A stretch of 64,000 nt of DNA from Macrolepiota albuminosa. Lineage: Eukaryota; Basidiomycota; Agaricomycetes; Agaricales; Agaricaceae. The DNA lies in contig JAMWFC010000051.1 of NCBI GenBank assembly GCA_027475525.1, positions 3,332,616 to 3,396,615 of the forward strand. Reading direction: 5' to 3'. The position numbers and the translations under genes were made by a program. Position 1 is the first letter of the stretch, and every line of letters starts with the position of its first letter. This document shows positions 44,926 to 55,190 of this stretch, piece after piece. The notes beneath the pieces were generated by a model. The model was not told the origin of the DNA. It did no database searches and worked only from the letters and a program-made list of their open reading frames with translations.

Positions 44926-45079
44926 GGCATCCACGGAAGGATGTGGACCGGAAGGGCAAAGGTAAAACCAGTGGTTTTACGAAGGAGGACATTCTGGACC
45001 TAGGCATCCACGGAAGGATGTGGACCGGAAGGGCAAAGGTAAAACCAGTGGTTTTACGAAGGAGGACATTCCAGACCTA
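44926..45079. repeat. 77-bp tandem duplication in pol
   Basis: Units 44,926-45,002 and 45,003-45,079 are identical; the pol frame shifts by two bases. Confidence 0.9.
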
Positions 45080-45289
45080 CGTTCGCAGTGGCAGCAGGAA
45101 TTTGGGGATATTCTGAATGGAACCAAGGAGGAGTTACCTCCTTGGCATGAGGTCAATCATGAAATCAACCTTATTGATGAGAATAAGGTGTATAAATATC
45201 ATTTGCCGCAATGTCCAATGGCACTACAGCAGCAGCTCCGAGACAAGACCAATCGGTACCTGAGAGCCCACTGGTGGGAGGCCCAACCA

Positions 45290-45443
45290 GCCTCCCAAGC
45301 TGCTCCGCTATTGTGCATTCCGAAGAAAGATGGTACATTGAGAACGGCGTTGGATGCTTGCCAACGGCCTCCCAAGCTGCTCCGCTATTGTGCATTCCGA
45401 AGAAAGATGGTACATTGAGAACGGCGTTGGATGCTTGCCAACG
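45290..45443. repeat. 77-bp tandem duplication in RT
   Basis: Units 45,290-45,366 and 45,367-45,443 are identical and repeat the ASQAAPLLCIPKKDG coding segment. Confidence 0.9.
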
Positions 45444-47546
45444 CAACAACAACACTGTAAAGGACGTGACGCCACTTCCAGATCAGGAAGTGATTCGAGA
45501 GGATGTGGCAAGAGCAAAGTTCAGGTCAAAAATTGACCTGACGGATGCTTATGAGCAAGTGAGAATTTGCTTGTCTGATATCCCAAAGACAGTGTTCTCG
45601 TTGATCATGGGAACATATGTGAGCAACATCATGCAGATAGGAGATTGTAATGCTCCTGCAACGTTTCAGAGGTTGATGACCTCCATCTTCCGGGATGTTA
45701 TCGGGAGGTTCGTCCATATATATTTGGACGACATATTCATATACTCCGATTCAATCGAAGAACATGAAGAGCATCTTCATGTTATTTTCGAGCGACTGAG
45801 GTCTAATCTGCTGTACCTCAAGTGGAAGAAATGTGAACTATATGCTGAGACAGTAGATTGCCTCAGACACAAGATTGACAGTCAGGGTATTCACCCTGAC
45901 CAGGACAAAATTGATCGCATACACAAATGGCGTGTGCCTCGTAACTATAACGATGTGCAGAGATTCGTGGGACTAGTGAACTATATCAGCAACTGTCTGC
46001 CTGATATTACAGCGTATACTGGACCTTTGATGTCCATCACGCAGAACGGAGCTCCATTCATATGGAGACCTATACACCAATGCTGTTTTGAGATGATCAA
46101 GAGGATCTGCTCAAAGACGCCAGTCATTCGTCCCATAGATCCCAGACGTGATGAGCCAATTTGGCTCATCTGTGATGCCTCAAAGACCGGAGTAGGAGCA
46201 ATGTATGGCCAGGGAAGTTCCTGGCAGAATTGTCGACCGGCTGGGTTCATGTCGAGGAAGTTCACCTCGGCCCAACAGAATTATGAGGTCCATGAGCTCG
46301 AAACGCTGGCGATACTTGAGGCACTCCTCAAATGGGAAGACAAATTGATGGGATATAAGATCCACATCATTACAGACCATAAAGCACTTGAGTTCTTCAA
46401 AACTCAAGCAACATTGTCCCCCCGGCAACGCCGGTGGATTGACTATATGTCTCGCTACAACTTTGACATCACATACGTCAAAGGCGAACTGAACAAGGTA
46501 GCCGACTGTCTCTTGAGGTATTTCGAGAGCGATATAGTTGGTGAACACCATGATACGCATGATTATGTCGATGCGGATATTCGTACTGATCCACAGGGCG
46601 ATGATCTTCTGTACCATTGCTACAAAGAGGTGAAGGAGCATGTGGTCGAGCTTTGTGCTATGCAAGCAACCGAGCTGCGATGCAGTCGACGACTGCAGGA
46701 GCAGCAAGAGGGGCGAGACATAGAAGCTGAGCAATTAGAGCAGGCTCAGCCAAAGGAGGCGACAATGCCATGCCAGGACGAGACTGGGAGCAGTCGTGGA
46801 CCGTATGGCCACAACATTACGCTCGCTGATGCGTTATCGCCTACAGGAGAGTATCGTAACCCTCCTGTTCCTCAAACCAATGAGTACCTCCAGAAGGTAC
46901 TGAGGGGCTATAGCCGCGATGCGTTCTACACAGAAATCCGGCAGAATGCAAATTCCCACCCATGCTTCAGTGTGGATGAGAAAGGACTGGTTTGGATAAC
47001 AAATGTTTGAGGGCACGACGTGGTGTGCTTACCACGCGACTGAACACTAATCACGCAGGTCGTCACTCAAGCGCATGAGGTTGTTGGTCACTTTGGGACC
47101 AACAAAACACTGGAATACCTGAGGCAATGGTACTGGTGGCCTCAGATGCAGAAAGAAGTGATGCAGTTCTGCCAGACCTGCGAGGTCTGCCAGCGATCAA
47201 AGACCAGCAATAGGAAGCCAGCAGGGAAGTTGCATTCCTTGCCCATTCCGACGAAGCCGTGGGACTCCATTGGGATGGACTTTGTTGGTCCATTTCCTGA
47301 GTCTAAAGGTTATAACTACCTTTGGGTGGTTATTTGCCAAATGACTAGTATGGTGCACTTGATACCGGTGCACACAACCATTACTGCGTCCGCATTATCC
47401 TGGCTCTATTTGAAGGAGATTGTAAGGCTACATGGCCTTCCAAGTTCGATCGTGAGCGATTGAGACGCAAAGTTTACGTCTCATTGGTGGCGAGAACTCC
47501 ACAAGCTCTTGGGAGCTAAGTTGCTCATGTCTACATTGTTTCATCT

Positions 47547-47700
47547 GCAGACGGATGGACAGACAGAGCGAGCAAATAGAAGTATTGCTCAGATCTTTTG
47601 TACGGTGGTCCGACCGGACCAACGCAGACGGATGGACAGACAGAGCGAGCAAATAGAAGTATTGCTCAGATCTTTTGTACGGTGGTCCGACCGGACCAAC
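47547..47700. repeat. 77-bp tandem duplication in integrase
   Basis: Units 47,547-47,623 and 47,624-47,700 are identical and repeat the catalytic Glu segment DGQTERANR. Confidence 0.9.
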
Positions 47701-48673
47701 GCGACTGGGTAGATAGGATACCGTTAACCGAGTTCACGATCAACGCAAGTGTGTCAGAGACCATGAAATATGCGCCATTTGAGCTCAATGGAGGGTACAT
47801 GCCCTCCATGCTGCACGAACTATGGATGGATGGAGTCGTTCACAAGGGGGTGAAGGACTTTGCACGGCAAGCATTGGAGAATCTAGCCAATGCACACGAC
47901 GCTATCATTGCCGCGCGTGTTATACAGGCACACCATGCAAATGATAGGCGGAGTGAGGAACCAGAGCTAACGCCTGGGGCGTTAGTATACCTGTCGACGG
48001 AAAACTTGAATCTTCCGAAAGGAAGGGCAAGGAAGTTGTGTCCAAAATTCATTGGACCATACAAAGTCTTGGTCGCAGAACCAAGCACATCGAACTATGT
48101 TCTGGAGCTGCCTGCAGCTCTGCAAGCACGTCGGATTGTGCCTAAGTTTCATGTATCGTTACTTAGGCGATATAATGCAAGCAATGATGCTATGTTCCCT
48201 AATCGGGTGACGCCCGAGCCATATGACTTTGGTGCCAGTGACGAACAGGAATGGTTCGTCGAGGATATTCTAGGCCATTGGTGGCAGGGAGGAACGCACC
48301 TCGAATTCGAGGTACGATGGAGTGCGGGTAATACGACATGGGAGTCGTATCACACTTGTGCCAAGTTGGCAGCGCTAGATCGGTACTTAGAACTGCAGGG
48401 TGTGAAGCGCCCAAATCAGCTTGCTAAGCGCTCACGTGCTTAGATTAATGGCAGTGATAAGATGTAGGCCAGATCAGTCAGAGCTCGGATTGACTGAGTG
48501 TCTGATCCAGATCGGATCACGGTTGTTCCGGATAGATAAGATGGAGATTGATCTATCTGATGAGATAATGTGGATTGTGATGCGGAGTTGGCGTTTGGAT
48601 CAGGTTATGTAACCTGATGATGGGGAATTTAGTGTGTTTTTTCCCACTGAGACGTCGACATTTTTGTATTACC

Positions 48674-51024
48674 ATGTCGTACCCTTACCAGTGTACGACC
48701 AGTGAGCAGCAGCCTCAGAACCCACAGGGTTCTGGAGGAGGGGGGGATCGCCCCCAGCAAAACGTTCAGCAGCCTGTAACAACACTGACTGTGGCGTCGT
48801 ATCCAGTGGTGTCCCAGTTTGGGCAGAACCCAGCCCAATTTGGACAACCTCGGCAGTTTTATCCGCCATTTTTCCAGATGCCATACTTCCCAGGACCAGC
48901 TGGTTCTGGACAGCAGATGGGAGGACAGGTTATGTGGGGAATGCCAATGCCAATGCAGCAGACGCAGACCCAGAGTGCAATTTTGGATGAGAAAGCACTA
49001 ACTGCGCCACAGGTAGCACCCATGGACGTGGACGACAACGCGGGGCGTCAACAGCAAGGAAAGAGTGAGGTGGTGCAACCTCGACGACAACGAGAGAGGA
49101 TGCCGCCCCCACAAGAGACATATAGAAGAGACCGGAGGCGATCGCCTATGAGGAGTACCGGGGCATGAGTAGGCGGGCCTCAGGATGTAGTAGGGTGCAG
49201 ACAGGATGAACCGTCAGTGAGGACGCAGACTCGAGGTCAACCCCAACCTCGAACACTGCCCTGACGAGCATCTCCATCACCTCGTCATGCACCATCTCCA
49301 TGGCGCTTATTGTACGCAGAGAAAGGGAAAGGAAAGGAGATTGGGACGCCGTCGGAGATGTTGGACCCTCAGGCAGAGGCAGTCTGGAGACGCCTCATAT
49401 TTGCTGGCCAGCGAGTGCCACCGGAGTCCGCGTTTTTAGTGGATCCGGTGGCTCAGGTGGTGATTACGGGTCTGCTTGATGAGATTGTTATGCTGCAGCA
49501 GCATATCGACAATACTATTAAAACTTTCACGAACGCTATGAAGAAGCGTCCGTCGTCATCGGAGGAGCTACCTGAGGCAAAACACCTCAGAGCGCGTGAT
49601 GCAGGACCGGAAGTTGGCGTGCGGAAATCTGGAGAACTCACTCCGAGCCCAGCCGAGTTACATGACGAGCTCGTGGAGGTTGACAATAGTTTACGAGGAC
49701 TGTCCTCATCAACACATGCGCCTTCCCAGCAGTCAGGGGCGAAGCGGCAGGATGAGGTGGTCCTGTCAGAAGTGGAGTTTGGAGCAGATGTCCTGTGAGG
49801 AGCAGACAGAGTTGTGATGCGGTTTGGAGCAGTGGTGCAGTTTGAGGCACCACTGAGGGCGTATGCGTCCGTGGTCCCCATAAAGGACATGAGGACAACA
49901 AATTCATGTCAGTGTCTCTATGCACTGAGGCATACTATCTGTTGCGCGAGTTTCAGTGCATCAGTATTAACTATTATACAACAGTGAGGGATAGGACGAT
50001 GACTCTGGTGTGTTCACCAGAGTACGAGCACATTTCGCCCCCTCTAGATCTTTCCTCCCATCATATGAACATCGTGGTCATGCCGACCCCAGACGGGTAC
50101 CTGCGATGGAAGGACCGAGCCGGCAGACCGTTTTTTACTCTTTCTGGGTTTGACTTTGAAGGTGTATGTTTCACCTTTGATCTGGACAAGCTGGCGCAGA
50201 ATGTTCTCTACTTCTGTTGACCAGGGATGATGAATTCGGTGTATGGCATCGCAGTGGATTGAGCTTATCGCATTCACTGGCGTACTCTACTGGGCCACGC
50301 CCTGACATGTGGACTGTCCCCTTTGGGAAGAGCTCGGGGACGCTTTGCAAGGCTGTTGGCCTTGATTATCGCGCGTCCTGGGCTGTATCGTGAGGCGGTC
50401 GCTGATTACGACGCCGCCAACCCCAGCACTCCATTCGTACCCATGAGCTGGACTGATGTCCAGTTCCGACCCCCATACTTTGACGCGGCTAATGCTGTCA
50501 ACATCACCGATGCTGACGTGCTACGCGCTATGATAGCCAACCGCGTACCTCTCGAGTGGGTAGACCACGCCTATACCTTCAGCGTAGTCTACCTCGAAAA
50601 CCAATTCCTTGCGGCCACAGCCTCCATTGACCAGTTTCGCAAGGTCAACGATGAACGTCATTGTCGACTGGACATCTATGGAGAGCCCCCAGCCATCACG
50701 TGGTGGGACGATTGGCGACTGCCCATGGACAATGATATGATTCGTCTCCATGCACTACTCGCCCGCGAATCCGATCAAGGTCATGAGTACCTTGAAAGTG
50801 GACTGTATTATCCGGTGGGGATGAACCCCAACCATCGAGATTTATGGCAACACCGTTCTCGACACGGGCCATATCCCCCCTCTCCGTCTCACCCTTCAAC
50901 GTCAGTTCAGGCTCCTACAGCCTCAACATTGTCGGGCCCCGTCGCCTCATCACCCTCGGTTAACGTCAACAATGAGATGAGGATCGATACAGTCTGCGAG
51001 TTGTCGCGTCCGCCGTCTGCGTAA
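48674..51024 (+). pseudogene. Element A third ORF, homologue of 37,530-40,199
   Basis: The ATG at 48,674 begins MSYPYQ. The N-terminus is Gln/Pro/Met-rich as in element B. The conserved helical block is WRRLIFAGQRVPPESAFL and QVVITGLLDEIVMLQQ (49,390-49,500). The C-terminal domain (49,950-50,830) retains DLDKLAQNVLYF, AYRIHWRTLLGHAL, RPGLYREAVADYD and EWVDHAYTFSVVYLE. Compared with B, roughly 170-200 residues between 49,865 and 49,906 are missing, with a frame change there. TGA stops occur at 49,166, 49,796, 50,218 and 50,258. Two diverged families keeping this ORF suggests it was useful to the element. Its frame relative to pol differs between A and B, so it is probably translated separately. 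Confidence 0.75.
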
Positions 51025-51248
51025 TTATCATAGGCGGCTCATCTCTTTTTCAATTCATACTGTCAGTTAACGTCGGCGTTGTATTTTTTGACAGATGACT
51101 TGGACATTTTCGAGCCGTGGAGGACCAGCGTGCCTCCACATTGACCTACTTAGTGACCTATTTTTTGACAGATGACTTGGACATTTTCGAGCCGTGGAGG
51201 ACCAGCGTGCCTCCACATTGACCTACTTAGTGACCTGGACAAAATTGT
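51025..51248 (+). other. Element A 3' untranslated region with 77-bp duplication
   Basis: Units 51,082-51,158 and 51,159-51,235 are identical. No coding sequence is seen. Confidence 0.8.
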
Positions 51249-51291
51249 CCCCCCTTACATCGAGACTGATTACCAGTCTCAAAGGGGGGCA
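51249..51291 (+). promoter_or_regulatory. Element A polypurine tract with hairpin
   Basis: GAGACTG (51,262-51,268) pairs with CAGTCTC (51,274-51,280), touching the polypurine tract AAAGGGGGG (51,281-51,289). An upstream CCCCCCTT (51,249-51,256) could pair with the tract itself, extending the stem. The 3' LTR starts two bases after the tract. Confidence 0.75.
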
Positions 51292-51481
51292 TGTAACATA
51301 ATATATTTTAGTAATTAATTAATATACAATTATATTAATTAGTTCTTATTACTTTACATACATGCTGGCTGCCTTACATAAGGCAGCCAATTTTACTGTC
51401 ATACTTCATAGTACTAGAATCGATTATCGATCTGGTTCTGTTAGTGTGACTGTAAGGCTAACCATACTTGACTCTGTTTCA
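51292..51481 (+). repeat. Element A 3' LTR
   Basis: 190 bp, TG...CA; one mismatch to the 5' LTR (CGTAGT there, CATAGT here). Followed by the target duplication CAAGG. Confidence 0.9.
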
Positions 51482-51895
51482 CAAGGCTACCAGTGAATGA
51501 GCAGTACAGGTGGAGTAGAAACTAGTGATAATATGGGCTCCAGGGTTGGCCAGTTGAGTAGAAGGACATGAGCCAATATGAGGTTAAAACAAGTGGGACA
51601 GAATCAAGATCCACTGAAATGCAGCAATACAGTTAGTCCAATATTATTATTTGAAAGGAATGCATGAATTGAAGCTTACACCAGAACCCTGTTAGTTTTG
51701 TCAAGTTCACTGACACTGACTAGACAAATCTCTACACCAAACACAGTATCAGGTAATATCCATGGAGTCTTCATTGAAGTCATTTTCTGAGCTGCAAAGA
51801 AGCACAAGATGGTTGCTACATTTTTCAGCATTTGGAAGTGCACAGTCACATTTAGCTATGTGCATTATTTGAAATAATTAGATATAATACATAGT

Positions 51896-52190
51896 AGGCA
51901 GCATGCATGTCCCAGCTTGCATATAGTACACAGTTCTGGGAGTATGTCAACTATGCATACTTGCTAAACTCACATAGAAATGAGCACCTCATAGTATCTG
52001 CATCAAGCTCTGGGAGTGTGTGTGTGATTGCAAGAGTATGAATGGGTTGATTTTACTGTTGGAAGTGATATAAGGGGAAGTTTGAGGAGACTTCTAGCAT
52101 TTGTAGGCACATATGTGATGAGGCCTAAATATAGGAGTGTAGATATGAGCTCCTACTGGTAGAGGACATTAATACAGCAGGCTATTAAAG
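51896..52190 (+). pseudogene. Amidase exon relic in block S, copy II
   Basis: Aligns with about 25,681-25,975 of the amidase. Readable pieces include a YVNYAY peptide at the site of the 7-bp deletion in the amidase, SASSSGS (catalytic serine loop) and a TVGSD-like stretch. The differences are mainly C to T and G to A. It is the better preserved of two relics. Confidence 0.75.
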
Positions 52191-52277
52191 TAATCAATAT
52201 ACAATGAGTAGCTTTGAACAGGTTTTGACAACATCAACAATAGGTTATGAGCTTTGGACAATGGAAGAGAAACATAT

Positions 52278-53121
52278 TGTAGTACTTGGTTGCAAGTAGT
52301 ACTGATAGTTCTGAGGCTTGATAGTTTAGAGGGTTCCCTATAATATACACTGGCTTGATGACAAAATTGAGATATTATAACTTTGAATGCTTCTTTGAAT
52401 ATTCTGGAATGCAGAGGTTTCTCAACAAACTCCAGTCTAAGCAATTCACTCCCTGGGAATCACTGAGCCTTTGCCTATCAATTGCCTGTCTATTCTCTAC
52501 TCTACTTGGGCTATTTATACTATTTTTCTAGTGCACAGACCACTAGCTACACATGACTCTTTGTTGTAAACTCCCCAGCACCAATAACATATTTGATAGT
52601 CCAGTTTCTCTTTTTGGATGCCTATTTTAGTGCCACCATTCAGTTTCTTGTTTCACCATTCATCTTGATTATTCTGATTGCCACTTCCCCATTTGTTTCT
52701 GCTCCTTTTAGCACAATCCCATTCATAGATCCTTCTTTCCCCTTTTAACCCTTCCCTGCATTCCATGCTTCTTTTGACATCTCTCCATGCTTCTTTCCCT
52801 TTCCTCTTTCAGTCATGTCAAATTGGGCATTGTTAGATCAGATCTTGATCTATATTATCACAATTTGATCCCATTTTGCTCTCTCTGCCAGCTTCCATGC
52901 TTCTCCTCCCCATAACAGTGGTTGGACTATTATTGAGTTGATAGCTTGAGCTGGTCCCTGCCCTTTGTTCTGTACTTTTCTGTGTATTTATTGGATTGTT
53001 TTTGGAGATATAAATTTGTTGAAACTGCTACCAGGAGGCTTACACTAGCCTTGTAATTAAATATTTATTTTGACTTCTAGTGCATGTTTGTGTTCCTGAC
53101 TGCTGGTACAGTGTTGTATCA
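52278..53121 (-). mobile_element. TGATA...TACA element, 0.8 kb, second copy
   Basis: It is the reverse complement of 3,212-4,014 with TG...CA ends. The homologous site in copy I (about 11,167) is empty. The flanks are ATAT-rich, so the target duplication cannot be resolved beyond ATAT. Confidence 0.7.
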
Positions 53122-54075
53122 ATATATATATATATATATATTACTTAGCTACATTGAACTCTTTTAGTCAATTAATTGTACAGTGACAGAGGATGAATAT
53201 GCATAACCTATATGAATAAATATTTTACTTACAATTAGACTAGATTAACTATGCATACAAATAGAGTAATACTTCAAACAGATGATAGGCCATTGTTGTG
53301 TTTGCATATTAAAAGACATGTCACTGTTTAGACACCACCTTGCAAGACATGGCTATGCTAATAAACTATCTACTTCTAACAATTTGCTCCTAACTATCAG
53401 CCATAATTATTACCCAATAAAATTTGTAACCTTGTTTAATCTCTTTTTTTTTGTCTCTCTAAATTTCCTTAAAGGATTGTAGCATCAACACCAGTAAACT
53501 AACTCTGTAAACCAACAACTCTATCTTATTCTAGTATGTTTTTTACTTACTTTTAGCTTTGATTGAAATATAAAGGTCAAAACAGTTTGTTTCAATCATT
53601 AAAAAACCTGACAAGAAGTGTCAATGAGTGCATCATGCATCATACAATGCAGGACACACTCATTGACATGATAGGTATTTCTAATCTGTGTCTATAGAAA
53701 AACTCAAAGATCATCTAATCTATGTTTTCCAAGAAATTCTAAGTTTTTTTAATACATTTTTTTGTAAGATAAACAAAGAATGTTTCCTTAAAAACACTTG
53801 AAAAAAATACAACAAGTGTTTATAAAGAAACACAATAATATAAACATTATTTTCTTCTTGAGAAAAAAAATTGAAACATGAGTAAATTTATCTATCTGTA
53901 TCTCAAAGACAATTTTTTTTCTTTGTCACAAAAGAAATCATTGAGAAACTTTGATTTTTTCCTGTTTTTTTTTTTGAAATAGATTTTATGTAATGCTTGA
54001 GAAAAACAAGTTAGAAATTATTTGACATGTTTTTAACAGAGTTTTCTCAAGAACCTCCAGGGATTCCCTGAAGTG

Positions 54076-54121
54076 TCTATCCACATTTGCTAAATAATAT
54101 TATTTAGCAAATGTGGATAGA
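54076..54121. repeat. Perfect 46-bp palindrome
   Basis: Arms of 21 bases (TCTATCCACATTTGCTAAATA and its complement) around ATAT. The homologous position in copy I (about 12,095-12,115) has only one arm. Confidence 0.9.
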
Positions 54122-54175
54122 ATATACATTTCCTAAACTCAAACCTTGTTGATGAGGAACATTTAAGCTCATATG

Positions 54176-54715
54176 TGCACGATGACTTTCCAATAGCAAC
54201 CTTTGGCTTTGAAATCCCACTGCAATGTAAAGACACTCTGCAATGCTCATGAATATACTAAACATCTATAGTGATGACTCTAATCAAAGTAATGAGAACT
54301 ACTAATATTTATGAAGAAGAGGGTAGGAGCTATACCAGAAGGAATCATTCAAATTAGAAAAAAGAAGATCAAGGTTTCTACAATTAACAATACTATGTGA
54401 TTATAATAAAACTCAAAATTTTACTATCCATTCTATTATTCCTTGTTTATATGTGCTACTTAAGCCTTCAATATAGGTATGTCAGACTCTGAGAATATTT
54501 AGTAACTAAGGATAACAATATATTGGCCACAAGTGATACATGTAGATCTGAGGTCTAGGTAGAAATACCAAAAATCTGCAGTCTATAAAAGTAGAAAAAG
54601 ATGCTGTGCAGCAGCCATGAGCAGATGACATTGATTGCTGTGATAGATAGTGATTTTCAGCATACAGACAATGCCCAGGATGATTGACACCAGCTTTTAC
54701 ACATGCCCAGACTCT
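54176..54715. other. Repeat-derived spacer with a LINE leader fragment
   Basis: No gene. Bases about 54,515-54,620 match 58,955-59,070 between the two ORFs of the LINE, including ATATATTGGCCAC and GCAGTCTATAAAA, so this is a decayed piece of the same family. Confidence 0.5.
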
Positions 54716-55190
54716 GTTGGGAGACATTCCACTAATGTCTTCCAACATAAAGTAAAACTGACCTATCTAGTCAGTGAAACCCTGCTCTGTCCTGGAAATG
54801 CTGAGTCTGGTAACCATGTGCTAGTGATGTTTCTCCCAACCCTCATCAAATCTGGGCTCAAAGGCTTTATGCCAGGATATTCCCTCTATCAAGGATTGTT
54901 GGGAGACATTCCACTAAGCTACAGTGGCTTTGTGGAATGTCTCGCAACATAAAGTAAACCTGACCCATCCAGTCAGTGGATACCCCTCTCTGTCTTAGGA
55001 ATGCCAGAGTCAGTAGCCATGTGCTAATGATGTTTCTCCCAACCCTTATCAAATTTGGGCTCAAAGGCTTTATGCCAGGATATTGCCCCTATCAGGGATT
55101 GATCTGCCCCCTTCTGGGTCAGTCAGGTTTACTTTATGTTGGGAGACATTCTACTAAGCCACTGTGGCTTAGTGAAATGTCTCCCAACAC
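54716..55190. repeat. Three tandem units headed by palindromes
   Basis: Near-palindromes starting GTTGGGAGACATT lie at 54,716-54,746 (shortened), 54,898-54,948 and 55,138-55,188. The intervening ~180-bp sequences (CATAAAGTAAA..., TTTCTCCCAACCCT...) are also similar. The arms end with CAAC, so each head can fold on itself. Confidence 0.75.

Larger units (their letters stand above)
44289..48443 (+). pseudogene. Element A pol: RT, RNase H, integrase, chromodomain
   Basis: Colinear with the pol of element B. RT has SKIDLTDAYEQVRI and Y-L-D-D at 45,721-45,732. RNase H has ICDASKTGVGAMYG, VHELETLAILEAL and IITDHKALEFF. Integrase has a zinc-binding region (47,086-47,205), MDFVGPF, a SDRD site changed to SD-stop-D at 47,461, and DGQTERANR. 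The chromodomain is EWFVEDILGHWW...EFEVRWSAGNTTWES. Frame changes occur only at the 77-bp duplications 45,003, 45,367 and 47,624. Remaining stops are TGA at 44,523, 47,008, 47,041 and 47,461; two align with Arg in element B. The normal end is TAG at 48,441. Confidence 0.9.
29440..51481 (+). mobile_element. Chromovirus A (Ty3/gypsy), outer element of the nest
   Basis: LTRs begin TGTAACA and end GTTTCA. The body, after removal of nested element B, is leader, gag-protease, pol with chromodomain, a third ORF, and a polypurine tract touching the 3' LTR. LTRs differ at one base in 190, a CpG transition. Coding parts carry TGA stops and at least eight 77-bp duplications, so this copy is dead in the sequence as given, although the frame breaks in gag and pol may be assembly artefacts. 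Confidence 0.9.
51482..54175. repeat. Block S, copy II
   Basis: It restarts the segmental homology after element A. Bases 51,482-51,895 match the left part of copy I and 51,895-54,175 match the right part, interrupted by the 0.8-kb element at 52,278-53,121. It is less decayed than copy I. It holds an amidase relic but no intact gene. Confidence 0.8.

Noticed and set aside
42000..47700. Programmed frameshifting in gag and pol of element A.
   Set aside because: Every frame change coincides with a 77-bp duplication, and element B has no frame change at the same positions.
48444..48673. Splice acceptor before the third ORF of element A (pyrimidine run followed by CACTGAG).
   Set aside because: Element B has no AG at the corresponding place, so the signal is not conserved.
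33464..50260. Genome-wide reassignment of TGA as a sense codon, because almost all stops in A and B are TGA.
   Set aside because: The amidase ends in TGA at the same place in both copies, several TGA stand for different residues (Arg, Trp, others), and a TAG occurs at 34,877. CpG-type decay explains the bias. Only the UGA-CUA at the gag-pol border stands out.
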